Shown one piece after another: positions 1 to 11,888 of a stretch of 64,000 bases of DNA. Every line of letters starts with the position of its first letter. Positions within the stretch are counted from its first letter, which is position 1. The notes below the pieces were generated by a model that worked only from the letters and a program-made list of their open reading frames with translations, did no database searches and had not been told where the DNA came from. The DNA is from Drechslerella dactyloides (lineage: Eukaryota; Ascomycota; Orbiliomycetes; Orbiliales; Orbiliaceae), in NCBI GenBank assembly GCA_020064725.1, contig JAGTWJ010000008.1, positions 1,426,001-1,490,000 on the forward strand, in the 5' to 3' direction. A program made the translations under genes and the position numbers.

Positions 1-569
1 TCAATACGAGAACAAAAACATGCATCGGCAGTGCGCTCCCGCTGCTAACCTCAATACTCTACTGGACCAAGAAGTTTATGATGGCCAGCTGCCAACGAGC
101 AGACCGGCAGCCAGGCAGCCTCAGCGGCAAAAGAACAGGAATCATCGCTGCGACATATGCAGGTTTGGTCTGATGTTGAGGATGGTCTGCCGGGGGAGCT
201 AACACCTCGTTGGCTCAATCGTTCCCGTTCAAGATCAAATTATTGCATTCCTTCTGCATGCACGCTGCATGCACGAGGCAAGGGTGTGGAGGGGTGCATT
301 TGACCAAAAAAAAAAAAGTTGATCATCTGAATTATTACACAGTGCATACAACGCCCTGTCGACTGCCGCCCACGCCGAACATGTTTAAAAAATAGATACG
401 TATCATATTTCCTGAGTGCCTTGACATCATGATCGGGACGTAGGATCGAGGCATGCAGCAGGGCGGAAGGATCGATGTCCGGACCAAGCGTCGCGCTATC
501 ACCGCTTTGCAGCAGGCAAATGCAAGAATTGAACCCACATGCTGCACCTTGCTTGCAGAATGTGCAATC

Positions 570-588
570 ATGTATGTATGTATGTATG
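570..588. repeat. TATG microsatellite
   Basis: About four and a half consecutive TATG tetranucleotide units, followed 30 bases later by a separate CTCG run at 621-636. Confidence 0.9.
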
Positions 589-620
589 AAGACGCACTCT
601 CACTCTCGCTCCCTCACTTG

Positions 621-636
621 CTCGCTCGCTCGCTCG
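621..636. repeat. CTCG microsatellite
   Basis: Four perfect CTCG tetranucleotide units in a pyrimidine-rich stretch. Confidence 0.9.
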
Positions 637-3600
637 TTCCCTTACTTCTCACGATCAAGGATATACGTGTCAATTCACTCCGTCCATGATACATTGATGC
701 CCCTCACATTTGTCTCAGCAACTGCACTCCGCTCACTATTAACGCCAACGACCCTAGCTCGGCTCAGCTCTGGTTGAGCTGGATCCATGGAGCTGACATG
801 TCATGTCACGTCAAAGCACCTCTCTATTCACGCACATGAGCAGCAGCATGTCTGAATACGACCCGGCTTGTTCTCAACCGAGGGCACCCGGCTCGCGGGC
901 GGGCGTGATTGCGCAGCTGCGCCGAGAGCAGAACGCGAGCGCAGGCCAGGGATATTTATTCTTGTTTCGTGCTGTCGCCTTACTCGTCTGCATGAGCCGT
1001 ATCCACTCCGACTTCGATTGCTAGTTGAAATAAGCTGCCAAATCCCCGCAACCTCGGGACGCAAGAATTCAATTCCAGGAAACAAAGTCCGGAGCATACA
1101 GAGCAGAGCATTCACCGTCCATGCTTATTGGACTGGCTCGAGTGGGAAGCAGGTAGGCAGGCAAGCCCCGGTGCGCGTACCGCCGCCACACCCACACCAC
1201 TAGCTGAAGCACCCACGAAAAAAGATGCAATCTTGAACATCAAATGTACGATTCCGTCGATCGGCTGCGATTGTTCGCCTCGAGTCCACTTTCACATTCC
1301 AGCAAGGTCGGCCGGCCGATTAGGTCCACAGTTTGCCTCAGCTCAGCTCAGTCGCTGTCCGGAAATCTCAGATCACTTGAATCTTACCCCTCGGAAAGCA
1401 TCCGAGCCACAGCGAACCGCGACCTCCAGTTGCTCCTGATCCGCTACGCTGGCCATGCTTTGCGGAACAAAACCCGATGAGATCCAGCACCCACAATCCC
1501 TCCGAAGTGATTCCGCATCGCCTCCTTCGGTCTCATATGGCCAGCGTGATCGAGACAATTGGATGTAGATGTTTCGGCCTTTACGAGAATCCTATTCGAT
1601 AGCTACTGACGTGCAAATGTAGAAGTCTCAGGAGGAATACGTTACATGGCTCAACTGAGCCTAGCCTGCGAACGCTGCATTCTGATCGCACGTTGTGCGA
1701 CCCAAACGCTTGATATAATATATTACGAACGCTGTCCGTTTGCTACGCCCCAACATTTCTCTCACGGGCCCCAGCTCTGACGGATGCAGCACAAGTCTGG
1801 TACCCACATGTCTCATGACGACGCAACTTGCACTTGATCCTCAGCCAGCATCCCTCGGAGGCAACATTTTCAACCGCGATAAAGCGAGCTGCTTGTGTGA
1901 TTATTCGCCCGTGAGCTGGCTGCCCAGCTGCCCATGTAGCCAAGCTTGCAACCTCGACAAGACCCGATGTTGTTGTCGCAGCGGCACCTGGTTTCGCTTT
2001 TTTGTGTATATAGCCAAGCGCACAGGAGGGAGTTTTAATATAATACATTTTATTATAAGAAAAAGAAAGATGCATAATGCATAACATAACAGTCAATATC
2101 ACAGAATTCAATGAAGCGCTCGGAATTTACGCATACGAGCTTCGTACCCTATGTTCAGACATAGGTGGAATTTATTACAGCGCTTGCGGCCCTTGTGAGG
2201 GGTGGTGAGGAACGAAGCCACACCGACTCAGCTGTCTCCATCGGCCCTGATCCCCGATCCAATCACAAATCTGCGATGGGCCCCATTGCATCCGCATCTA
2301 TATCTTTGCCTCCCGGATCCCGTATCTCCAATCAGTAAAAAAGAAAGACTCTCGAAACCAACGCTTCCTTGTGTAACGCGAGTTCCTCGTTGCAAAATGA
2401 TTGGAATTGGCTATTTTTCCCTTCGCGTTCCGCGATGACCAGCCGGCCTCTCGCGACCTATCGATTCCATGCAACTCGCGCCACCCAGCAATCAAGCTTC
2501 AGACCGGCTTCTGAATTCCTATTGAACGAAACTATATTGCTCCGGATATCCGGGCTGCATCATCCTACCGCCGTACGCTCGCGCGCTCCATACAAGCCCA
2601 AGTCGTGGGCTTGATTCAACCTTGCCCCTCGACCGAAGCCATAAATGCAAACTTTCGAATTCGCACGAACATTCAAGATACCCGGCTGGCGTCGAAATTT
2701 ACTAGAATCGGACGAACTTTCACGCCACCATCCTGCTGCCATGGCCCCCACCATCATGTATCATGCTAGTCATGGCTGCGTCCGTACCCAACCCGGCGAA
2801 TCGCCTGCCTTCCCGACGACCGGCAAATATGTCGAATCGAGGTTCTCCACGGATTCGCCACTTTTGCCGTTAAATGTTCCTCTTTCGCAGATATTGCACA
2901 TATATGCAAGAAGTCCGCGAAGAGGCGCCAGTCCAATCGCCAATGATCCAGCCTGATAACATTTTCTTGCTTTCCTGTTTGCTTCGCTTGCATGCATGCT
3001 TGCATGCATCAGACGTTATGCACAGTATTCCGCGATATCACGAGGACGAATTCGCAACACCTGGCGCAGCTGCGATACATTGCGCATGCCCATACTTCAG
3101 AGAGTGACAGCGAATCATCGCATCATGATATCTGATAACATCAGTTGAATCCACCCCGTTGCTTCCCGATCCATGCTCCCTTACTCGTTTCCTGACACAC
3201 ATTGGAATGTAAGCATGTCATCAGACCCAAGGTTGGAGGTTCAGCGTGCATGCAACTTGGAGATATGTACACACCCATTAACAAAAGGAGCACACACGCC
3301 TTGTATCTCCGTACACATGGCGGTACAAGCGCGCTAAGTATAGACACCCACTTCCCAAACTGACTAGGGAGGAGGTATGCACTATTGGTTTGTGTCCCAC
3401 TATACCGATCTCGATGTAGTGAAATATATCGCGGGAGGCCCAGAAAATCAGGTACTGCATTGAACCCTCGGACACCCTCGGGTAGTCCCTGCGAACTACA
3501 TATTAAGTACGAACATACATAGAGAGCAAACCTTGTCCTGCACGGGACTATCAGGTCGGAACGAGCGGCACTCTAAATGCAAATTCGCTCTCAAGAGCGC

Positions 3601-3902
3601 GTGCACATATGCATTTCGGAGTGAGACAAATAGGAGAGCAAGAACAAGAGCCGAACAATAATAAACTAACGTATTAACGTATTATATACTGCAGGAAATC
3701 TGAAACGTGATAGACAGACAGGAACCTGAACATCAACAAAGGTTCCTGAGCATTAACAAAGGAGACAGACAGTGATTAAGTACAACTACTACTTGTAAAG
3801 ACACTATACGGGGCGGCAATGGCGGTAGCGACAAAAAAAAAGCAACAACCTTCCATACAACGAACGCCATTGAAGCATGACCAAAACTTTGCACAGCATC
3901 TT

Positions 3903-3922
3903 TCAATCAATCAATCAATCAA
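3903..3922. repeat. CAAT microsatellite
   Basis: Nearly five tandem TCAA/CAAT units, about 80 bases past the stop codon of the flotillin gene, so probably in its 3' untranslated region. Confidence 0.85.
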
Positions 3923-4002
3923 CTCATATCCGATGGCCCGAAAAAAACAAAGGAAATACGACGTCATAAGGAATGTAGCATGGGTCCACACAGAGTTGCA
4001 AA

Positions 4003-6017
4003 TTACTTCGCTATCTGCTTCTCTGCTGGTCCACCGTTGGTCTGTGGTACGTTGGCAATCCAGGTTGGTGGCCGGATGCCAGTCTGGTCTTCGATAGTGG
4101 AGAATAGCGGCGGGAGCGTTTGGAAAATATTGCGGATGGCAGCGGCCGGGTCGCCAGCACCACCTTCGCCGGAACCGCTTCCGGTGGTCCAAACGTTGAT
4201 CTTGGGCTGGAGACCCTTGATAGCCTCGGCGTTGGCCCTGGCCAGTTCGCCGTAAGTTCCCTTCTCGAGCATCAAATACTTGAGCAGTCCATCGCTGCCG
4301 CCCAAGGCTTGAGCGAGCTCGCCATAACTCTTCGCCAAGGCGCTGATACCTTCGGCCTCAAGCTTGCGGGTGATGAGGTTGGCTTGGGCCTCCTTCTCCC
4401 TTGCGAAGTAGTTGGCTTCAGCGGCTCTGGTAGCTAGGAGGTCTGTTCACAAAAAAAGTGGTAAGTCTTCGCCCCCCCGGCAAAACAATGATGACAGATG
4501 CTAAGAAGAAACTTACAAGCTGCTTCGGCTTCCTTGGTCTTCTCGTAGATGTGCGCATCGGCATTTCTGTTCTGAGTGTAGAACTTCGCATCGGCGGCTT
4601 CCTTGTCGGTTTCCCTCTTCGCAATAGCCTTGGTGACATCTGCAGGATATTCTTGTTAGCAGCACGTTTATGATGCAGTTTCGAGAGCACGTCTCTTACC
4701 GGTGGCACGAAGTCTCTCGAGCTCCGTCTGCGCTCTCTTAGCTTCGACGTCCCTGTGCAACTCGGCATCGCGAGCTTCAGCGGCACGGCTTGCGCTGATC
4801 CTGGCGAGTTTGATATCACGGTCCAATTCAGTTTGTCGGTTGGTGAGGTCGGCTTCAGCAGCGGCCTTCTCCTTCTTCCGCTCGGTTTCACGGATGGATG
4901 TTTCGGCCTCGATCTTGGAGATCTGTTGCTTGGTAAGACCCTGCTTCTCCTTCTCACCAATCTCACCCTTCATCCTCGCCTCGGCGACATCGACACGAGC
5001 GGTGTTGATTGCACTCTCGTGCGCCTACGGTCAAATGACTTTGTTAGCATCGAGTGGAGCTAATGAGATTCAGAGATAGGGATGATTGGGCCGCCGCACC
5101 TTCTGAGCGAGAGACGAGAAGTACTGGTTACCAGGAGAGTCCTGGAGTTCCTTGACGTTGGCATTGTAAATCTTGAGGCCGAACTGCGACAATTCCTCCT
5201 GGACGTTCTGGATAACCTTCTGCTTGAAGATCTGGCGCTCTCTGAAGATTTCTTCCATCGTCAAGCCGGAGACGATCACACGGGTTTCACCCTCAATGAT
5301 ACCCTTGACGATGTCCTGGACGTGGGTCTGGCCGGACGCCTTGGTGCCATCACGGCCACCGGTGAGCAGCGTGGCATACTTGACAAGTGCCTGGAGGTCT
5401 GTAGACATCGACGCCTCTGTTAGCTACAGGGATGTTCCCGGGAAGAATTGTGTTGTGCCTGTTGCGGCGTGTGGGCACGTGACTTACCGTCGCTGGGGCC
5501 AATTGTGAAGACAGCGGGCAGGGCGAACGACAGCTTCTCTATCGTCATCGCCTGCAACTGCAAGCTGAAGTCGAACGGTGTGATCGAGATACGTGTGACT
5601 GTTCATTCCGCGCGTGTCTGTTAGCAATCCGGAGTCCAACATACACAGCCTTGTCGGCGCTGCCAAGAGCGACCGCCACGGTACCAGATTGGGATATGGG
5701 GTGCGTATTATTTCATAAGCGAAACGCGTGATGCCGACAGCCGGCTCGCCGAGCTGAATGGAAGGATTTCGAGCGCGCCGCTGGGAGTAGGGGATACCTT
5801 TCTGGAACGGAAGGACAAACGCCTTCTTTGCGATCTTGACGCCATCGATACCTGCACCTGTGAGGGCGAGGTATTGATTTGGCTAGAGAGAAGGAGCGCA
5901 TGTTAGCCATCCTGCGCCGCCGATGCATACAACCGGCCGGCGGACCCATGAGTTCGCCTAGGTCGTAGGGCTGGGATCGCGGAGTGTACGTACCTCGGAG
6001 ATATGATACCACATCAT
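4003..6017 (-). CDS. Flotillin-like SPFH protein (FloA type)
   Basis: A membrane-associated SPFH/prohibitin-homology scaffold. Flotillins oligomerise on the cytosolic face of sterol-rich plasma-membrane domains and, in filamentous fungi, affect polar growth and endocytosis. Seven exons join in phase: 5994-6017, 5798-5882, 5488-5598, 5100-5398, 4700-5024, 4517-4639 and 4003-4442, giving 468 residues, the usual family length. The N-terminus reads MMWYHISEPNQYLALTGAG, close to known fungal flotillins. The SPFH domain runs to about residue 175 (GETRVIVSGLTMEEIF, NANVKELQDSPG). A long Glu/Ala/Lys-rich coiled coil follows (about 175-350), then a C-terminal tail with LQPKINVWTTG and PPLFSTIEDQTG. 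Translation may start at either of two adjacent ATGs (6017 or 6014). There is no transmembrane helix; association is presumably by acylation or the SPFH fold. It has no close partner gene. Confidence 0.93.
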
Positions 6018-8000
6018 GATGGTTGGAGCGACGATTCGTCTGCGAAGGGGGCGCGACTACGATAGAAGCTTGCCGGTGGTCGATTACTTCCGGAGAGGGT
6101 TGGAAGGAGATATAGTTCTGTCCCTTCGCTTTGAGGGGGTTTGTAATTTATATCGAAAAGGCGGGGGGGAGATTGCGACAGACAGGCGTAACGTTATGTG
6201 TACGACGCTGTCGAATATTATGGCTGGATACACTAACGGGGAAAAGATGGGATTCTGCTCAACGGCTCGAGCGACGACGCGAGCGGGGATCCGAATATTT
6301 ATATTCACGGTTGCCATTGATGGGTTTGCGCCTTGATTCACCAATTGATACACCCGTACGAGGCTCCGAAGTTCAGGAGCCTAGACTTCCGCCTGCAAGG
6401 TGATTTGAATTTGCTAAAACTTGCACCGCACCAGCACCAATTGCGCCGGGTAGCGTCTTTCATGAGACTAAATTATGCCCTGCAATGCCTCAATTCCAAC
6501 CAGCCTTCCACCCCCAAGCTAACCGCATGCCTTGCCTAGCCGTCAGGCGCACCCTGAGTATTGCCCGGCTTGCTACCTCTCTCTTCAAATGCTGCGGTTT
6601 TCTCGGAACTCTGCCTTCTATGATGTCGCATGTTTCAACTGATCATCTACGATCTCGTTATCTTTTGCCCTGCTCAAGCAGGTGACTGAACATCTGCCTC
6701 ACATAGTTCAGTTGCACCGCCGTCCTGAGCCAAATTGCCGAGAAAGCTAGCTGAAGAGCCCAGACGACCAACGGTACTACCCGGCCACTTGGCCTCTTGA
6801 TGATATCAAAACCTGTAGAAGAGCGCGAGAAGCTCGGAGAGTTTAGGCTGGCAGCCTCGTCGCCGTTGAAGCCTGTTGCTGCTTAAGCGACACGTCGTTG
6901 TGGAGTCATGCATGGTTTGTCCCTGCGACCGGACGCAAGTGCTACCGTCGTCTTGTTTGATTGGACTGCCCGCCTCTAGGTAACAGTCATGGGCCCGAAA
7001 TTCACTTGGGGCGGCTGAAACTTTTAGTAACCCATGAGCCTCCGCCCTATTATCGATATATTATTTTTGTATTCAGTTCATGCTTCTTTGCTTGCCTTGC
7101 TTGAGTAGAAACACTGCATCCAGGACGTGGAAATCTCGGGTATCTCGAGTGCAGCCGGGGTGTCTAGAGCGAGGCTGACTCACTACAATGAAACTCCAAG
7201 GAGCTCGCAGCGGCGAAACAACACCGCCTTGTGGCCAATACCGGCAGATATGAAGGTTAATCGTTGGAACTTCCCGTCTTAACTTTAGTTTAGATGATAA
7301 GAGATCATTGTGCATCTGAAGGCAATAATGTGCAAGGCCTCTCAGCAATGCAAACAGCCTTTTTAATTAGCATTCCGAATATGCTGGATGAATTGTCCAA
7401 TTAAGGATCTGCTGCGGAATTTGCTGTGAAGGCCGGCGCCGACGAGTCGTTCGTACGTCGGCATCTTGATCCCGCAGGATTCCCGGTCGCTGGAGTCTAA
7501 GCCTCGCTGGTCGGTGGTAGCTTGCATGAGCCTGCCGAGAAACCTTCGTTTGTCACCCCGCCTGATTCGATCCTCCGCGATCTCTTGCTCCCCAGCGTAA
7601 AAGTTAAGGCAGGGCAGCTGGGCCTGGCAAACAAAACCTTGGCTGTAGAGCCCTGATCATTAAATTCGCCGTGAGAGGGTCATACAGACATAGCCCCCCG
7701 GACAAACGTTCAAACTTCTCGTTCGTCCGTCCATCTGAGCGGTGACCTGCCGGCACGGTCACATGGTTAGTGATGCAATTTGCTCTTCGAACGAGCCAGA
7801 TTTGAGCCTCACCATCGCCATTCGCCTCATTCGTCGGTGGAGCGCTGCGCCCGCTTGAAAGTCTATCAGAACCTTCTTTGTTCGTGTCGAAGATCCGAGC
7901 GAGCGTTAACGTCGAGTCGCTCGATCGATTCAAATACTCGTTGGAAGCATAATCAAAGTTCGATCTTACGCTAAGGGCGAGTCAACCTCAACGCAACACC
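6018..8000. other. Intergenic, divergent promoters
   Basis: About 2 kb between the divergently transcribed flotillin (-) and BTB (+) genes. Only short unsupported frames are present, including a 109-codon minus-strand frame at 7604-7933 without a recognisable domain. It should hold both promoters, but I cannot place specific sites. Confidence 0.5.
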
Positions 8001-9183
8001 ATGGAGGACTACGCTCCCCCGCCTAGAACAGTCACCTTCCTCGTCTCTGGGACGCCGATATCCATCTCGGAAGAGCTCATCTTGAAATATCCGTATAGCA
8101 AGCTTGCGGACATCGCCAGCTATAGCCTACCGGGCGAGACTGCCACGATCGACTGTCCCGTGGATGTAAGCCAGCCCATAGCTAGCCAAGGTTGCCAGGA
8201 CTCCTATATCTAGTCGTAGTGCTATAGCTGAACACCTTTGCGTTCGATAGGATTTTAAGGGATTGCTAGAGTATCTCGAGACGGGAATCCTTGATGATCG
8301 TGATGAGATCAAGCTCGCAAAACTGCTTAAGATCTTTGAACTTCTCCAAATCCCCGTTCCCGAACACCTGAGATACCGACAATTGTCACAGGCGAACAGG
8401 ATGGCATACCAGACTCCCGCCTACCCGTCGGGCAGCTCTTCACAACCAGCTGCTGCAGATGCTCGCCCACCGACATACGAATCTGTCGCGCCCGCCTCCT
8501 CCTTCGCCTCCGGTCCGACGCTGAGCTTCGGGAAGATCCAGAACGAGCCGTTGACGATTCAACAGAAGATTGCCCTGGCCGTAGAGGAGAGGCTTACGAA
8601 CCTCCTCATGGAGCACATTCTACCTCTTGTAGAGGGACAAGCCACATCGGGTATCTACAACGGCGCTTTCATCCTTGTCCCGTCGAATAGCGCGACACTG
8701 CAGAAGCCAAGCGTCGCCTTCCATAGCATGTACGATGCCGGGTCGTCCTACGAGCAGCCCGAAGACCAAGTCATGAGCCTCTCGTCCTCAAACCTTGCTC
8801 TATTCAAATACGTCAAGCTCGTCCGGCTAGAGGGTGTTGGCAATACCGTCCAGTTCCTAACACAAGGGCAAGTGATTGAAGAACTGAAGAAACAACTGAA
8901 GGCCAGGCTCCAGCTCCCCGACCCTCCGCCGCCGCCGCCACCTGTCATTGTCACGCCGGTTTCGCCACCACCACAGAAGAAATCGAGATGGGCATGGGGC
9001 AGGTCCTTCTCGAGCGAGAAGGCAGTCGAGCCTGTCCCCATTGCACCGATCACACCGCCGCCTGTCCCTCGCGGTCCGATCGAAATACGGATTGAGGAAG
9101 TCAGCATGAGGCGGATGAACCATATGGGCCTGTACGAGACCGCGACGGGGACCGTGCTGGTGGTTGAGATTTTCCTATCATAA
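8001..9183 (+). CDS. BTB/T1-like domain protein
   Basis: Two exons, 8001-8165 and 8251-9183, joined in phase 0 across an 85-nt intron (GTAAGC...GATAG), give 365 residues. Residues 8-80 look like a BTB_2/T1 (KCTD-type) fold: a strand with VTFLVSGTPISI, then ILKYPYSKLADIA, then DDFKGLLEYLETGIL, matching the family's usual pattern of a residue run before 'F..iLeYlrtG.L'. KCTD-type domains oligomerise and often act as adaptors for Cul3 ubiquitin ligases or channel subunits. The remaining C-terminal 280 residues are not a recognised domain. They include a Ser/Pro-rich linker, a poly-Pro run near residues 250-260 (PDPPPPPPPVIV), a second Pro-rich patch, and a conserved-looking end (GPIEIRIEEVSMRRMNHMGLY). 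The substrate or partner cannot be read from sequence. Confidence 0.8.
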
Positions 9184-10299
9184 GCGATAGTGCGGTCTTG
9201 GGGGACAGGATTGTCATCACTGTGTGATGCATGCTCGCATGTATGTAGTCTACACTCGTTGAGCTATCCTGCTATTGCCCCTTCAAATTGGCAAAATACC
9301 TCATTCTTTTACTTCCTCTGGAGCTATGTTCGAGTTTGCATGCATGCACGGCGTTGTTTTCGGTTCCTAGTGTTGATGCAGCCCCTATAGCAGGCGCTAT
9401 TGTGATGCATGTATGTACGTAAGCAATTTTTACAGCCTCGTGGCACACGATTTTTAGTTGGATGGGTTCTTTAGCTGTTTCCCTGGACACTTCCTTGATA
9501 TGTAGGTAGGGTATGAGGGTGTATCCATAGTATTGTTCCCATCTGCAGGCTAGGCGGCGGTATGTATGCATGCTGGAGCTCTCCAGTGCAGGTAGATTGG
9601 CGGGATACCAGACGCTTGGCCTGTACATATATGCCCATGGTTAGCAGCATGCATGATAGATACCTTATATTTGCATACTCTACCTCGGTATCGAAGCGAG
9701 CATGAAATGCATAGATAACGTAAGGTTCTTGGCTTTGTGGAGAAGGCTTTCGGGCGCACATAGCCACAGCCTGATATCATAAGGGACTATTTACATTCTA
9801 TTTCACGATTTTCTCGCAAAAAAAGCCCACACTCGTTATCATCTATCGGCGAACATGCCGTCTCGGAATTTCGCGATTGGGCCGTCTGCGGTGCTTTAAA
9901 AGAGCCTCGTTAGGCAACAGCTTAACGTTAATCAGAGCGTTCTCCACTGTGCATGAACCGATCGAGCATTGAGTGATATCTATATGGTGCGAACCCCTTT
10001 GCCACTGCGACCATCGCGTTAACCCTACGATAGCCGAATCATATGTATATCCAATTTGATGATCAATGATCCCACTGAATATAAATATAGATGCTTGGCA
10101 GCCTTCCTCTCGAGGCTTGTGATACTTGGAGACGAGTTGCGGCATTACGATATTATTACATATTGCATATATTGGATTGGGTTTTCGTCGAAACAGGTTA
10201 TCATACGTGTTAATGTTTGGGTAGCGCATTTTTCATGAGTTGCAATGCTCCAGAGCTCTTCAAGTCAATTGACCAAACCGGATGAGCTTGAGCTGTTTA

Positions 10300-10965
10300 G
10301 TGTATGTTGCTTTATCACGGTGAATCTGCCCGGAAAATGGAGACGTACATGCGGATGCCATCGAGCTCGATGAGCGGGGACGACGGTACAATACCGATGG
10401 ATTTATCCTGAGATAATTAGTTCGTCAATTGCCAGCCTTCTCTAGAAGATCGATTGTGTATGCATGTGGAATCGGGTTTTATATCCGTTCAATTACGTAA
10501 CATGATCCAGTGGCTTTGCGAGGCTTCACGCCGAGTTATTAGTAGCCGCTGGGCGAATAAAGGATTGGACTTAGCTGTCAGGCCGAATATTAATTTGGTC
10601 AGTAAGTACTTAAGTATGTATAAGTCAAGCTACGTATAAGTTCAACTTACGATGATATGATGATAGACTCGGCGCCACCGTAACCATATATCTCCATGTA
10701 ATGATAGTTTGTCCTATAGATTATTTGAGCGTATTCTGTTAAGCTGCGTTTCTTATGCACAACTCGGAAATATACGCGAATACGCTAACTCTTACTTGCT
10801 TGTATATATTGCAAAATCAGATATATCTGGAGCTGTATCTGGTTAGCTGACCGATTTATAGTCAGATGCTCTACATCATGATCAATCAAATCGGGTCACT
10901 TGGAGTTGCGTAAAGCTTGCTCCGTCAGCCCGATTTCATCCTCCAGAGATGCTTGTTCCTTCATG
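10300..10965 (-). pseudogene. Unresolved intron-dense or decayed small gene
   Basis: Several short minus-strand segments look like exons with good splice signals but do not join cleanly. One segment near 10908-10964 reads MKEQASLEDEIGLTEQALRN. A 43-nt piece at 10796-10838 (AG before it, GTAAG after it) reads TAPDISDFAIYTS. It joins in phase through an 82-nt intron to 10651-10713, which reads NYHYMEIYGYGGAESIII and ends at GTAAGT. A later piece, entered at CTCAG near 10409, reads DKSIGIVPSSPLIELDGIR, after which splicing would soon reach a stop. The joins into the first intron and out of the third piece have the wrong phase, so either a micro-exon is missed or the gene is broken. I do not recognise the family. 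Confidence 0.3.
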
Positions 10966-11778
10966 TGCAAGTTAACATTCTTTTCCATTGTCTAGCTAAC
11001 CAGGACCTTCCCGATTACCAACGAAGTCGATGAATCGATTTGTCATCCGCATTTCGGCCTACGCCGGACTTGAAAGCACTTGCCGACAACGGTGCCACCG
11101 TCAAGGTGGTTTGTCTGCCCTCGAATGCGGTACTACCCGCGTTGATGCCGTGTCATTTTGACAGGACAGTGATGTTGTACTGTACCTCGCGAGATGCAGC
11201 GGAGAGACTTCGGCTGAACAGAAGGCCTCGCTACGGCCTGTTCTGCATGCGCACTACCAAGGAACCAAACGCACCACGAGAGAAGCAGCTGCACTGTCGA
11301 CGGCACCGCATCGACGACGCATCCTTGAATTCTGGAGCCGGAGCCGGACCCATGCTGCCGAAAGAAGCTATGGGGCGTAAAGGCGCGGCTCTCCGTAACT
11401 AGCGCGGACTGACTCGCACGTCTGCTCCACTCCCCGGAAAACCTGGCTAAGGAGCAGGTGCTTCCCTCATCCGAGCTAGAGTTTCTCCACAAGGACGCAT
11501 TCTCACCGGCAGGGTTGCAGTGCTAATGTGGTTTAATGACCGTTGATGCAGGTATACATACATGCTTGGGGATTATTGGGGCACGCGCACACTAATTTTG
11601 TGTAGACCAAGACGGGAAAATTCGAAAAATGCGATTGGGATTCGCTTTCGAGTACCTGGTTACCGATTGAATTCTTCCGAAGACGAGGCGGGGATATATG
11701 TTATATCACAAGCTTAAGGCCTTTCGATTGCTATAGCACACGGGAGGCGATTGATATTGATCGCAATTCGATTGAGGA

Positions 11779-11787
11779 TATATAAAT
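11779..11787 (+). promoter_or_regulatory. Probable TATA box of GH3 gene
   Basis: A TATATAAA element about 100 nt upstream of the ATG at 11889, a usual distance for a fungal core promoter. Position and match are seen; function is inferred. Confidence 0.4.
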
Positions 11788-11888
11788 ATCAACATCCCAC
11801 CTTCAAGCTCCCGGATATCAGATTTCCGGTGCATCCGGCGTATATTCATGTTTACTGATCTAATTGGTGGACGCGCGGAATAACTACC

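Larger units (their letters stand above)
1..4002. other. Gene-free stretch, left edge
   Basis: I see no convincing gene here. Open frames are short, lie on both strands, and show no domain or plausible splice-joined continuation. The stretch holds TATG, CTCG and CAAT microsatellites, many CATG/TGCATG runs (for example near 2990-3010), and a near-duplicate 18-nt unit at about 3725-3742 and 3747-3764. It probably includes the terminator side of the flotillin gene at its right end. Confidence 0.5.
9184..11888. other. Intergenic, with possible decayed gene
   Basis: Between the BTB gene and the first beta-glucosidase. Apart from the exon-like pieces at 10300-10965 (listed separately) I see only unsupported frames, including a 120-codon plus-strand frame at 11040-11402 that begins on TTG and shows no domain. 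CATG-rich runs occur near 9230-9420. Confidence 0.45.

Noticed and set aside
4418..4966. 182-codon minus-strand frame
   Set aside because: It is in another frame over flotillin exons 5-7 and runs through the introns; the flotillin frames match the family.
9843..10229. 128-codon minus-strand frame
   Set aside because: Looks weakly protein-like but has no domain, and no splice join to the exon-like pieces at 10300-10965 could be shown.
11040..11402. 120-codon plus-strand frame with DLKALADNGATVKVV
   Set aside because: Begins on TTG with no ATG upstream, becomes Arg-rich without pattern, and has no joining exon. A gene remnant is possible but not supported.
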